A stretch of DNA of 64,000 nucleotides from Takakia lepidozioides (GCA_030704615.1 CM060732.1:44189053-44253052), one strand, 5' to 3'; counted from the first letter of the stretch, positions 35,933 through 47,663 are shown. Made by a program: numbers and translations. The notes: generated by a model from the sequence alone, not told the origin.

Positions 35933-37460
35933 CTAGCGGTTACCCTGATTATCAATTTTGTTTTGGATGTCGTCGGGTTTGGTTAACAAGTGGCCTAGTC
36001 TGTGTTTAAGGCAGTCAATGGGTGGGTTGATTACAGGGTTGAAGATGGCTTTGTGGGCACTTTTAGGGTGTTTGTATAGTAGTTGGCCAAAGGAGGCGAT
36101 AAATGTTTTGTGGCTGGCGGTGGCTTGTTGTTTCGTGATAAGATAAGCAACTTTCTTTGCTTCTCGGGCAAGTTTGGAAATGTAGACGGTCCATTGTGAA
36201 AGAGGGGATGAGTCTTCAGGTGGGGGCACTGTTGGGAGAGAGGGCAGGTGAGGGTTCCTCCGTTTGAGTTGCTAAGATGAGAGATCGTATACAGGTATCG
36301 GGTTGACTGCTTTGAGTGTGGCGGAAAGGATATATGTGGAGAGGAAGAGGAATTGGTTGGTGATGCGATTGTGGTCTTGGTCGGGCGTGGATAATGATGC
36401 TAGATGGTCTCCGAGAATTTTATGTACAACCCCGGTTTTGGAATTTAAGAGGTTAAGGGAGGTGTGGATTTCGGATAAGTAGTTTGGGGGGGGGGGGGGG
36501 GGGCAAATAATTGTGGGGGAGCGGAGGCAGCCTCTGTAATTGGTGGAGAAGGGAGCGGATTTGGGAGGTTGAATGTGAGTGGAGGTATCTATTACATGTC
36601 TTTGGAAGAGGGGAAATGGTGATGATAAGGGAGAAGAGGAGGTGTGATGCAGGGAAAGTTTTGAGTTTTAAGAGGGTTTTAGAAAGTGTTGGGTAGCAGC
36701 TACACGGGAGTCCAAATGTTGTGATGTATTGCGTGGATGTATGATCAGTGGGTTGGTCGTGTGAAAAAAAGGGGTGAAGTGGTCTAAAATATGACAATAG
36801 TTATGCATGAGCGACGTGGTGTCCAGCTGGAAGTATAGAGCGTATTTATTTTGTACGTCCGTAGGGAGTTTCATGAGTTCGCTTAGAGCCTGTTTCCATG
36901 TAGACCCGACCCCTTCCAATGACATTATCGTTGGAATGGGTTTGACCCAAGGCCCGACTGTTGACTTGGCGACGGGTCCGTCCATGTAACCAACCCATCT
37001 CCCAAGATGAGCCGGTTGTGTTGCCAGTCTCCTTACATCCATGCAAGCTTCATACACAAGAGAGAGACATATTCGGCAGGTGATCGCCAAAACCAACTTG
37101 CTATAGCAGAAGAAAGTCAAAGATCGGGACCCGATCTCCCAATTTCCAGCTTTTCACGGAGAGTTGGGAGATTGGACCCGAGATAGGGTTTGGGTCGGGG
37201 TTTTGCATATAGAAGTGCCCGGCGGACGTTCAAAACCCAGCCATGACATCATCATTTGGCCGGGTTTGACCACATGGAAGGATGCCCTTATAGTGGTAGG
37301 TCCTGGGTTTGGGTGGATGTCTCCACCAGTGTTGGACCGGTATATGGGGACGAGGCGGGGTATCAGCACGAGTAAGCTGGGTATTGCAGCAGGGTACCAG
37401 ACAAGGTGCGTATAAGAAACTGGCAATACCCCGGGAAAAACATATTGGGGGCAATATAAT
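35933..37460 (-). mobile_element. LINE relic, family 4, N-terminal part with GDIHPNPGP motif
   Basis: Near 37,310-37,270 a minus-strand frame contains NTGGDIHPNPGP. The GD-[VI]-x-x-NPGP motif is known from the start of many CR1/L2-type LINE proteins and resembles 2A ribosome-skipping peptides. Further along the minus strand, frames at 37,120-36,668 and 36,797-36,453 continue with Pro/Thr/His-rich sequence. The frame at 36,229-35,933 (AREAKKVAYLITKQQATASH, LGHLLTKPDDIQNKID) looks like the segment just before reverse transcriptase. Reverse transcriptase itself is absent and frames are broken. An 18-G run lies at about 36,486-36,503. Confidence 0.5.
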
Positions 37461-37504
37461 AAAACACTAATACTTGGGCTCCTACCAGACCAGCCTGGTA
37501 TCAC

Positions 37505-38640
37505 AAAGAACGCAGCTTTGTCGATACCAGTACCCTGTCTTCCGCCGTCGCTTGCACCCTAGGTATCAATATGTGGAGCGTTAGGGATTTAGGGTGTAGC
37601 AATGGAGAGTTGCGGCTCTTTGATTGAGGCGATCTGAATGGCGATTTGGGGGCTGTCAATATCGAGGAAGTTGCTGATATTGATGAGATGCTCTAGGGTA
37701 TGCATCTCTTTCCCTTATGCTTGCCTTTCATTGTTGTTTACTTTACTCATGGAGGGTATAGGATGCATTACTAAACTCTGAGCACATGAACTGCCTCCCA
37801 AAATTGTCTCCTGAAATCATCTTAGACTTATGAGGATGCCTTGTTTTCTAGTTTTCTTGTTGGTTGCATGGTGGCTGGTGTCCATGCAGCTGCAGATTTC
37901 TTATCTGCTTGTATGCTACTGGGATTCTACTTTGTAACTACCATGGAAGGGTACTCATTCAGTGAGTTTGAGCTGGCATGTCTGGCGGATGAAGGTGGAG
38001 ATACTGAAGTCAGGATCTGATGTGGAGGGGCCTACTGAAACAGTGGCTAACGTTCAGGCTGCTCAGGAGAGTGCCTTGTGGCGGGTGAAGGATGCTGGGT
38101 TGCAGGAGAATGCAAGATTTTGGGTTCCTTATCCAGGAATGCCTCGGCGTGAGCCTGGTGATGTCAGCACAGCCAGGCTCATGCCATGTCACCAGCTGAT
38201 TCGCCACGTCACCGCTCGTGCACGCCACGTCACGTCACCAGGCTCCCATCGCGCCGAGGAAGAAACAGAGTGTATTTCCGCGGAATAGCACCCTTCACCG
38301 CGGGAACACGCAAGACTACAAATTAACAGAATGTGGTCATTCCCCACTGAAAGCGTCAGATGAAGGTAGGATGGATGAACGAATATTGGATGAAATTTGG
38401 ATGGATGAATACAAACAATGCAAAGGATAGATGAATGGGCGTTGGATGAATATGAAATGGATGAATGTTAAGTGGATGATTTTGTAATGTACGAATGTGC
38501 TGTGGTTGAAAATGTCATGAGTGTGTGGGTTTGATGGGATGTATTCATGAATTTGAATGCTCCTCCAGTACAAGTGGAGAATCTACTACATTTTCCATTC
38601 TGCCGGAACAAGTCGGATGCAGTCCGATCAATTTAAACTT
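37505..38640. repeat. Low-complexity region: cacgtca cluster and ggatgaa-rich repeats
   Basis: At 38,140-38,250 the motif gccacgtcac recurs several times. At 38,355-38,560 the words ggatgaa / gatggatgaa recur irregularly, like the DNA around 26,520-27,050. A plus-strand frame at 37,962-38,288 covers the first cluster but shows no domain. Confidence 0.45.
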
Positions 38641-38645
38641 GCATT

Positions 38646-39849
38646 ATGAGTTCGAAAAAAAACCATGAAAACTGCGAAGGTCAATATAACTCCGAGTCAC
38701 TACAATCTATCCCCGCCTCCTCTGCATCCAAGTCTGAGACTGGAGATTATAGGGAAAGTCTTGAGACAATATCGAGGTTGATTAAACAGGAGTACGAGAG
38801 CAACCCATTCGCAACCACATCTGTAATAGCTCTTGCCGCAAGCAAGAGCTTCTTGGACAGCCATTTTTTCTGTGCAGTGGATTCTGTGGGAAGTAAACTT
38901 GATGGACCAGCATTGGACATTGTCATGGATCATTTCTCCACATTGAGTTCACCCAACATTCGCCATCAGGTGAATGCATTGAGAATGCACTATGGAAATA
39001 GAGGCTACATTGACAACATTCTGGAATTGAAAGGAATGAACAAGTACGACTACATCCAGGACAGTGTGTTTCCAGGGCAAGGAGCGACAAAAGTATATCT
39101 TTTCAAAATGTCCACAATTAGGGAGGGCAATGTCTGTTCCATTGGACCCAATCTCTGGAGAAACATACAAAAGCGGATATCAAACCTGAAATGCAGACAT
39201 AACATCGTAAGTTGTGCAAAGAGTACAAAGATGCGAAATCAATGGCGGAGGCGAATACATTGTTCCAGACAATTCGTACCTGGTGGTTCTCTTTAGGAGC
39301 AGCATCACTTGAGAGTATGAGAGCGTTGGAAGATTGGTTGACGTTTTGGCACTTCCGGTACAGATAGTAGGGAGCATCCATGACAACGGTACGTCTCTAG
39401 TACTGCATGCATTACCATATCGTTCCAGCTTGGTGCAGATCTGCATATGCTTGGGTGGTGTTGTAACCTCTTTGATATTCTGAAGTGTATTTTCTACTTT
39501 GCAGAACATGTCCATTGAGGAAATGGCAGACATGTCATCTTGCAATTTGGCAGAGATAGTGCACAACGCATGGTTGCAACAGTCCGGGAAACGGGGTCGG
39601 GGTTTGTATGTGGCAACAACAGATGATCTCATACGTGCACTCCAACAACAAACCAGATATCGTGACTTCTTGAAAGGAGGCGTTGGTGGGAAGGGTCCGG
39701 ACAAACAAGAGTTGATGTTGCGTGCTGCAAGCAGATCAGGGGATCCAAGCAAGATAGCACGGGCGTTGGACATGTATTCCAAAGGAACGCCTCTTGTGTC
39801 TAGAGTTCCACATCTGGAAGGGGAAGAGCAACCAGTTTGGGCAAGAGAG
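38646..39849 (+). CDS. Unrecognised candidate gene or transposase remnant (two or three exons)
   Basis: A frame from the ATG at 38,646 encodes a Ser-rich start and then a globular-looking stretch (YESNPFATTSVIALAASKSF, LDGPALDIVMDHFSTLSSP). A donor-like gtaagt lies at 39,207. A different frame, 39,215-39,367, is open and protein-like (CKEYKDAKSMAEANT, WWFSLGAASLESMRALEDW, LTFWHFRYR). After an acceptor-like tttgcag near 39,504, frame 39,505-39,849 continues (IEEMADMSSCNLAEIVHNAW, DDLIRALQQQTRYRDFLKG) and ends at a donor-like gtaaat, so more exons may follow. I do not recognise the family. The NLAEIVHNAWLQ-type sequence suggests a plant-specific transposon-related protein, but that is inference. 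Clusters of cacgtca lie on both sides (38.2 and 40.65 kb). Confidence 0.45.
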
Positions 39850-39891
39850 GTAAATTCGTACCTTGCAAACATTTGTACTTCATCTTTGTGA

Positions 39892-40760
39892 AGATGATGG
39901 TTTGTGATCCCAAACGTGACAATTTCATCCACTAGGCGACAATGAGTTTCAACGAGATCAATACTCTCTTACAACGGGATACAAGCACATAAGTAGACGA
40001 CTTCCTGTTTCTGGAATGTGGTGAATGTGCAGTCCGGTATCGGAAATCTCTATTCAGGTTGGTTTGGACTGTGAGTATGTAAAGGGTGCAACCATGATGT
40101 GTAATGTGTAGTTGGAACATTGTCACTATAAAACATTTCAATTCAATAGCAACATTCGTGAGGTTGTGGAATGATATGGCAGGCCGTCTCCCTCCATTAT
40201 GCTTCCAATTGTATAATATGTGTGCTCTCTTTGGCAATTTTATGGATCTCATGCATCATTGGTCCTGTGGTCTATATGTGCTTCTTTCCAATGTTATCCA
40301 AATTGTCAATGTTATTTGGGGAGGGTCGGGGTGTTCCTATGTTGTCATGTATGCCATTGAAGTTGTGAGGTTAGTTTGTCGTCCTTGTGATTGTAATTGT
40401 CAAAATTACAATATTAATTGCAGATTATTGTGGAATGGATGCCACAATTGTGGGCTTATTTCCCGTTTTGGGAGTTTCATGGTACTCTTCATGTTATTCA
40501 CCAAATGATTGCCCAAGTTAATCCCACGGCCATAGGACCTTCGGGAATAGGGTCCTTATGTTTTTGCTAACGTGGCGAATGCTGACGTGGCACCACCTCA
40601 GCACCCAACTCCATGTCAGCCTGTTGACATCAGGCTCACACCACGTCAACAGGACTGTGGGTTCACGCCACCTCTGCAGCCGTGATCGTATGCTCACACC
40701 ACGTCACCAATGTGTGAGCGTACGCTCACGCGCAAAACTCACGCCGTTGCGTCGTTGTTC
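39892..40760. other. No recognised gene; second cacgtca cluster
   Basis: A 134-codon plus-strand frame (40,104-40,508) is Cys-rich but has no recognisable spacing. From 40,570 to 40,720 ccacgtca and gctcacacca words recur, similar in style to 38,140-38,250. Confidence 0.35.
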
Positions 40761-40780
40761 CTAATCATTGCAGCAGCAGT

Positions 40781-42830
40781 GTGTGGGCGTTCTTTAGATT
40801 GCTGAAGGAAGACCAAGTTGTTGATGTTGCAGCTGTGCAAGTCATGAGGTGTGTCATTTGTTGTCCACAAGCTCGGACATCCAGTGAGTCCCAGCGCAGC
40901 ACTGGCAGCACTACCCGCTCCCGCAAGGGCATCGTGCAATATTATCTAGCGCATGGTTCCACCAGTATGAAGAAACATCTTCATAATGAGCACCCTTGCT
41001 GATTTCGAGCGATTTATTGTTGAGTCAACATCTGGTGAAGCTGATGCAAGACAAAAGTCCAAAAACGCAAAGGGGTTCATCCTTCTGCCATAATTGAGTA
41101 TTTTGGAGGAGAAGATACTGGTTATCGAAAACAAGACCCTCCTCAACTAAAATTCATAGAGGACTTGGTTCTTTTCATTGCAAAGGGCTATGAGTCTTTA
41201 TGTGTTGTAGAATCCCCTTGGTTGCGGAGATTGGTTATGCGCAGGGATCCCAAGATTAGATTTCCGGCCACCAGAAAAGCCCTAGTGAGAGAGCACATCC
41301 CTCATATGCTAGCTTAGACCATGGAGCTATATGTTTTGCCTGCTCTTGCTACCTGTGCCACTGCTAGCGTGACATTCGACTTGTGGATGTCAAGGGCAGG
41401 ACTGGATACCTTTGCCCTTGTAGTTAACATTATTGACGATCAGTTGCAGCCACAACATGTTACTGTGGGCTTGTTCGAGGCACCAGACACTGTCGGGTCT
41501 GCTTTGGCTGGTCTTGTTAAACCCTTGCTTGCTCAACACAAACTCACAGACAAAATACTAGCCTACGTCAAGGATGAGGGATCAAACTTTGTTACTCTTG
41601 CTTCTGCTCTGTCAACCGTGGTCACCTGTGCCCCATTACAGCTGCAAAAACCTTTTGTTGGGTACTGTTTTGGTCATGCTTCGTATGTTACTAATGATAC
41701 CAAGGTTTGTGCGGGTATGAAAGAAGTGTCCTTGAAGAATGCTCAGACTACACTCCAGAAAAACCATCACATGGACTAAGAAGTCCGGGAAGGGCCGTCA
41801 GGAATGGGATCGAGCTTGCATCGACGCATGCCAGCCTACTACTCAAGACACCAGTAAAAACAAGGTTTGCCAGCAAAGTTGTGCTATTTCAGGAAACACT
41901 GACTTGCGCAAATGCGATTAACATTTGTTATGGCAGGCAAAGTTTGTTGCTACAAGCTTGGGTGCCTTCTGGCCTAACATGGGCCATAACTCGTGCTATG
42001 ACGGAGACCTTGAATCCCCTTGTAACTTAGTGTGTTCTAAACCAAACCTGTGGATACTGTTGTCCGATGCTTTGCATGTAGCTATTATAATCTCCATTAA
42101 GTTAGCAGGTGAGGCCAACCGACGTGCAGGGGCTATCCCAGAATTACGCTATGGAGATTCGGATTCAGAACTTGAGATCCTGTATTGCAAAATGGCTCAG
42201 GAGGCTGTGAATGTCCTGAAGCCTTTTCTTGCATTTGCTGTTTATTTTCAAGCTGATAAGGCTCACAACATGGTTGCCCTTATGCTTGATCCACGCTTCA
42301 AGGGATTATAGTGTGTGACTGAGTTCATTGGAAAGGACAAAGCCAAAATTGTTGTTCAGGAGTATGACAATAAGGCTGTAATTCCTTTGCTTGTGAAAGC
42401 TTGTAAATTTTTGAATCTAGATGTACCAGCTGTGGCAGACCAAGCGCAAGATGCACAGGCTGATTCTTTGTTTGATGCTCCAGTCAGCACAAAGGAAGTA
42501 AGCAAGGGTTTGTTACGGTCCAAGTTGTCTCTTTTTCGACGACTTGTTGTGAAGGAGGAGGAAGCAGCTTCTCCTTTGCAATGGTGGAAAGCAATTGCTT
42601 CAAGGTTCCCCAATGTGTCATTCTTGGCCAAGCAGATCTTAGCAATCCCGGGCAGCCAGATTGAGACTGAACGTATTTTTTCAGTGGCAGGAATCCTCAC
42701 TAGTTTACGTCGCTGTAGATTAGGGGTTAGAAATTTGGATGCTCTAATTATGATTTACAAGAATTGGCCAAGTGATGCACGTATGGGGTGCCCACTGGCT
42801 AAGCAATCAGTTTCATAATATTATTCTGCA
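40781..42830 (+). pseudogene. hAT transposase, broken
   Basis: hAT transposases cut and paste elements through an RNase H-like fold with a C-terminal dimerisation domain. Here 40,845-40,999 encodes a BED-type zinc finger (CVICC ... GSTSMKKHLHNEH). The frame at 41,321-41,779 holds ATASVTFDLWMSRAGLDTF and AYVKDEGSNFVTL, the RNase H-like core. The frame at 41,925-42,818 holds ALMLDPRFKGL, then an in-frame TAG at 42,309-42,311, then LQWWKAIASRFPNVSFLA and IPGSQIETERIFSVAG, the dimerisation region. Frame changes near 40,990-41,320 and 41,760-41,925 plus the stop make it inactive unless spliced or read through. I could not find terminal inverted repeats. Confidence 0.88.
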
Positions 42831-43074
42831 AAAGCTGAGCTACTAGAGGAGTGTGAAGATGAGTTGGAGAGGCTGGCTTGTTTGAAGAAGAAGAGTAGAG
42901 TGCTCTGATTTTGCCATTCAAAAATCTGCTTAGGCTTGGAGCATTGTCTCATTTATCAGCCTGTAATATGGCTCTTGTAAGGTGACCTCAAATTACCTAA
43001 GGTGAGATCTGGCTCCTTGTTATTATGAATTGCGGCACTCTGAAGTGATCACTCAGCGACTGAAGTGCTCACCT

Positions 43075-43400
43075 CAGCGGTATAATTTGGACAGATTTTT
43101 TTTTTCCAGTTTAAAAATAAATAAAGATAAAAAAATAACTATATTGATACCAGTATTGATATACCCCCAGTATAAGATTTGAAATTTGAAATACTGATAC
43201 CATACCATACCAGGCCAAACAAAAACAATATACATACCAGACTGGTACATTAAAAGCTTAATACCTACCTTGATACCATTACCTGCTAGGTATGAAGGAG
43301 GCCTCTTCACCGACAATACCATACCCTGGCTGGTATGAAATGTTGATGATACCGGTCCAACACTGGTCTCCACAACATAAAAGCATAAGTGTTGTGAGTG
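43075..43400. repeat. Repeat rich in ggtat/atacc words, sharing an end with 37,325
   Basis: The words atacc and ggtat recur many times in about 300 bp after a T run. The sequence ataccggtccaacactgg (43,352) is the reverse complement of ccagtgttggaccggtat (37,329). The two sites are probably ends of the same transposable-element family in opposite orientation. Confidence 0.5.
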
Positions 43401-45080
43401 TATCAAGGTAAAAATTATTTTGAGAGGGGGGATGGTGAAAGTAGTGGCGAGATTTGGAGAGATGTGGGTGACGCCTATTGCGTGGTAGTGGGTTATGATA
43501 TTGGATTGGTTGTATATTACTCTCTGAAGTTTAGGGTTTGTAAAGCAAGATTTGGTTGGGTAATGGGAGGTTGTCGGAGGGGTAGGAGTAGTGGTGGAGC
43601 TTGTGGCTGGTGAAGGGAAGGGATGTACTTTAGGTTAGTTGGATGAAAATTAGTACATATATATCGTGTTGCTAGGGTGGATTGGGGGCTTGGTAGGTTG
43701 GATGAGTGCCGTGGATCGATGAATGGGGAGGAGGGGATGGATGAAAGTGTAGTGTTGGTGAGGGGATGTATTGAGTGCAGTGGATGCTCGGGTATTGACC
43801 GTTGTTAGGTGGTATGCAGGTGATATGTTCGGAGTTGATATAGTATGGGCAGAGGTCGGACCTTCGTTGGTAGTGAGGGGGGTATGTGGCAGGGGCGCAT
43901 AGGTTGATTGTTGTGCCTTTCATGAGGGTGGGTGGCTTAGAAAAATATGAATGAAGTGGTATAGTATGAGTTGGTACAACATGAGTGACGAAACTGATAT
44001 AGGAAGAGAGTGGTGTGTAGGGTAGACGATTTAAAATGGTTGTTTGTGAGACATGGAATGAGAGGGTGTTTGTAATGTAAGATGATATGCAAGGAAGATG
44101 TAGATCGTTGTGTGAATGTGATTGAATTGAAGAGAGTAATGCTGGCATTGGGATAGCACTTGAGCAATAAAATGAAAGCTGTGTGCTGTCTAGGATCTGT
44201 GGGCATCTAGCAAAGTATAACACACGAATTGTGGAAGTTAGCAGCCATCTGCGAGAGAGTGGGATGTGAGTGTGCACATGGTGGCTCCAGTCAACATAGC
44301 CACAGGAGGATCTTAGGCACGTTGGAACTTGGAATGAGCTGAGCAGGAGCTGCCGCGGTGCTTTCAGGATCCTGGTTGTAGACTGAGAGTGCAGCCGTGG
44401 TGCCTTGTAGATGGTGGACACCGTCCCCAGGGGGGGGCCACCCGTTTACTTGTAGTTCACAGTGTGAATGGGTAGCACGGCCATTTTGATCTGTAATTGC
44501 TGCACAGGGGGAACAGATAAGATTAGTTATGGGGAAGTGAGTGGGAGAGAGAATAAGGGGAAGTGCCATCATAGTGCTATTGGGTGATGTAGTGTAATCT
44601 CTGGTAATGATAGAGCGGCTGTATGGTGCCTGTAGTATGGTCAGTGACAGAGTGGTGCTGAGAGTGTAAATTATGACAAGAGGAGGTGGGGCAAGGGTGG
44701 GTGCTAGAGGGATATACGGGGACATTAATCTCTGTACATTGTGATAGAGCTGGCCAGGAAATGCCAGTATTCTGGGTGTAGACCTTACAGGGTTGATATA
44801 GGAAAACATACACGAATATTGGGGGGGGTAAGAGGTTCCCTGAGTCTCGAGGAGCTTTGGTGTAGCTGGTTGCCGAGGCACGACCGAAACGGCTGCTGAA
44901 TAGTCCGCCCTCGTCCAGCAGGAAGTTGCAGTATATCTTCGCCAAACTGAGGTTCCTGGTATTCAGCAGTATACAGAGAGGCCTGGGAACGAGGCTCGTG
45001 GTAGAGTCTGGTTGTGAAAACTCCATTAATAGCTGCAGTAGAATATCCGAGCTGGGCATAAGTGACAAATCTACATGATG
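43401..45080. other. Long compositionally biased open frames, no gene recognised
   Basis: The plus strand is G+T-rich, so the minus strand is open over long distances (44,421-43,672, 249 codons; 45,068-44,577; 44,881-44,291). The products are Ser/Thr/Pro/His-rich and have no domain that I recognise. This may be old LINE sequence like that at 20 and 36 kb. I do not annotate a protein. Confidence 0.35.
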
Positions 45081-45199
45081 TGGTATTTAGGTGAGCTCCC
45101 GTGTTGAGATATTCAGAGTGCTGGCTTGGGTGGCTTGGGTCGGTATGCCCTTCTCCAGAGCTGCCAAGCTGGCGCAAGCATTGAGAACGCAGACACATG

Positions 45200-46720
45200 T
45201 GACCTTGTCAGGGATTACCCCTCCTTTATCAATTGCGCATAGACCTCCAAAGCCTTCCTACCACACCCATAGTGGGCATATCCTGTGATCATTGCATTCC
45301 ATGAGACCACATTTCGTTGACGTCTATTGTCAAACACTTGGGGTGCGTCATTTATGCTGCCACATTTGGCATACATGTCGACCAAGGCAGTGTCCAGAAT
45401 GATATCTGGCTCAATTCCAGCTCTCATGATGTCAGCATAGACCCTGTTTGCCCTTCTCCAGGCCTGCCAGTCTATGGCAAGCCTTCATAACACCAACAGA
45501 TGTAACCTGATTGGGTGTCACCCTTTCCCGAGTCATTTGATCATGAGTCTCCAAAGCCTCCCTCCCACAACCATGCTTAGCATATCCTGCTGCCATTATA
45601 TTCCATGTATGCATGGCCAGCCTCAGGCACTGAGGCCGAGGCTCATCAAAGACAACATCTCTTTCAACTTGCCCACAGTATTTCAAACACGTCTGCTCGT
45701 GCAGCAGAGGGGACAGCATAGGGCAGTCGTTGAACATAAAAGGAAGCTGGGAGTCCAATCCAGCCATGTCGCGTACTTTACACCAGTATGGCATGCTATC
45801 ATGTGAATCTGCCCAGGTTCGTTCCACCAGGAGCCTTCTCCAACTGTAAAATACACGGTCAGATTTGCAAGATAAAACGCAGCAGGTGTAAACGTCGAGT
45901 GAGCGTCCACTTTCAAAAATTCTGGTTGCTTGATTGGGCGGCGTGGGATTGAGCAAGGAGTCGCATTCGACGGCAGCCTCCATTGCCTCTCGTTGAAATT
46001 GGCAGCAGCCACTCTCCCCTGTTGTCATAACTCCAACAGTATGGCTTGGTGCAGTAAACTCTCCTTTACACTCCTCTTTTTGTGCAGCCCATGGGGTCTA
46101 GAGTATTAAAGGGGTTTGTGGGCAGCTCAGAACTGCAGGCTCGCAAAACTGAAGCCCACAGTGGGTATCTGTCTCCGACGGACACTGGGGCAGGACTCGT
46201 TGCAAATTCTAGTTGTGAGAACGCCTGCGGTGTTCACATACTGCGCAGGTTCATACTTGTCCATCCCTGCACCAGCCGCCCAGATGTTGGCGATGGACAC
46301 TGGCTGAAATCACCTGGTTGAGGAAAGGCGTGTGAAGGGAGAGAGGATTGAATGAACTGGGGTGGCGAAGACACAAGGAGCTGGAGATGGGGTCTTCCAT
46401 AATGTTGTGCTGCTTCAGAGAAAGAGCCTCACGGATGCGGAGGCTGATTTTGATGCCACAATCACCATACATATCCCTGTTCTTTGCACCAGCATGGCAT
46501 GTCCCCATGCAGATCTGCCCAGACTCATTCCTCCAGGGCCATCCACTGCAGGAATGTGCCCATTCAGGCCATAATTATTCTCCACCAAGAACCACAACAA
46601 AGTATCCGGGCTGGTCTTGAACAGCAGATCTAGCTGGTGTATATTTCAAGTGAGCTCCCGTGATGAAATATTCTGGTTGCTGGTTGTGGCGACCTCTACT
46701 TGAGCGAGGATTCGCTTACA
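45200..46720 (-). pseudogene. PPR protein relic (PLS-type repeats)
   Basis: PPR proteins bind organellar RNA through 35-residue helical repeats. The best part spans about 45,650-45,200: MHTWNIMAAGYAKHGCGREA, then VTPNQVTSVGVMKACHRLAG, then LDTALVDMYAKCGSINDA and NVVSWNAMITGYAHYGCG, consecutive P/L/S motifs. One extra G in a cagggtc stretch near 45,440 breaks the frame between the second and third. Upstream (46,020-45,650) and again at 46,720-46,400 weaker repeat-like sequence recurs (IHMIACHTGVK, ICMGTCHAGAK), and a related segment lies near 45,130-45,030. No E or DYW domain follows. It is related to the PPR locus at 51.8-53.0 kb and looks like a decayed paralogue. Confidence 0.72.
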
Positions 46721-46881
46721 ACGGCAGCACCCAATGTCCCTCTGGAGCCATGGTAGCATTGCTCTCCTTCCTCCAGTTCATTGTCATGTGGTCCCTAATT
46801 AGGCTTTCTCATACCTACGCCAGGGTAGGGCATTCCTGTATATAACATGCCTTTAAGGTCATCATACTTTACGGTGTACTA

Positions 46882-47426
46882 CCGTCCCTTATCAACCGTT
46901 TAGGCCTAATAATTATTTAAACCAAACAGACTGCTTGGGCACGTTTCTCAAACCATTTCTCACATAATGCATTTTCATGCTATAGTTTTTTGAATTAGGC
47001 ACATGAGAAGTGCTATGTGTAGATGTCTTGCAAATCTGCACATTGACTATGAGGATATCCCTGATCTCAATGTGGTGGACGAGGTAGATGGAGAGATCAT
47101 GATGATTAGCGTGGAGGATGAATATGATGACATTGAGTCCATGCAGAGGCCTTTCCAAGTTACATGGAGCTCTCGCAAATAGATTGGAATTTGTAGGAAG
47201 TTATTCCCGCACACATATATTTGTATTGATTTTGTTCAATGAAATTTTCGTCTTATTACAAACAACATGAGAAGAGGCTTGAAAGATTTTTGCTGGAATT
47301 TTTAGGCATTAGGCACTTTGGTCCCATAATTTCCGTGCAATGAGGCCAAAATTTGAAAGATTCCCAAATCGTGTTAGGCACTTTCAATTTGAATTAATTA
47401 TCGCCTAAACGGTTGGTAAGGGACTG
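46882..47426. mobile_element. 545-bp TIR transposon with TA borders
   Basis: The left end ccgtcccttatcaaccgttt (continuing aggc) and the right end, read on the other strand, cagtcccttaccaaccgttt (continuing aggc) match at 22 of 24 bases. TA flanks both ends (46,880-46,881 and 47,427-47,428), which may be the target duplication. A small acidic frame lies inside. The element sits about 240 bp downstream of the GDP-mannose pyrophosphorylase stop codon. Confidence 0.82.
47003..47182 (+). CDS. Small acidic ORF inside the TIR element, possible transposase C-terminus
   Basis: A 59-codon frame begins MRSAMCRCLANLHIDYEDI and continues with an acidic stretch (DLNVVDEVDGEIMMIS). The N-LHIDYEDI part is reminiscent of the end of PIF/Harbinger (HARBI1-like) nucleases, where a C-x-LHN-x-C motif is followed by acidic residues. 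The resemblance is weak and the catalytic part is absent, so at most it is a remnant. Confidence 0.35.
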   Translation: MRSAMCRCLANLHIDYEDIPDLNVVDEVDGEIMMISVEDEYDDIESMQRPFQVTWSSRK

Positions 47427-47663
47427 TATTTCAACTTGCACGAGGCATCTACAAGCTGCACGAGGCCTGCAGTTGTGGAGGGAGCAGCATTATCAGAATC
47501 TAGGACATCTGGAATTCCACAGGATGCTCATCTTTTATCTCATTATTTGTGGATCAGTAATTGTCGATAGGGAACAGCATTCACACTTCTAATCAAAGGA
47601 GACGCAATGTTCCTAGAAGATCTTTGCTAGCTAGAGAAGATCAGGTGGAGCACCACTGCATGA

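Noticed and set aside
43672-44421. 249-codon Ser/Thr/Pro/His-rich frame
   Set aside because: The opposite strand is strongly G+T-rich, which keeps this frame open by composition; neighbouring frames are open for the same reason.
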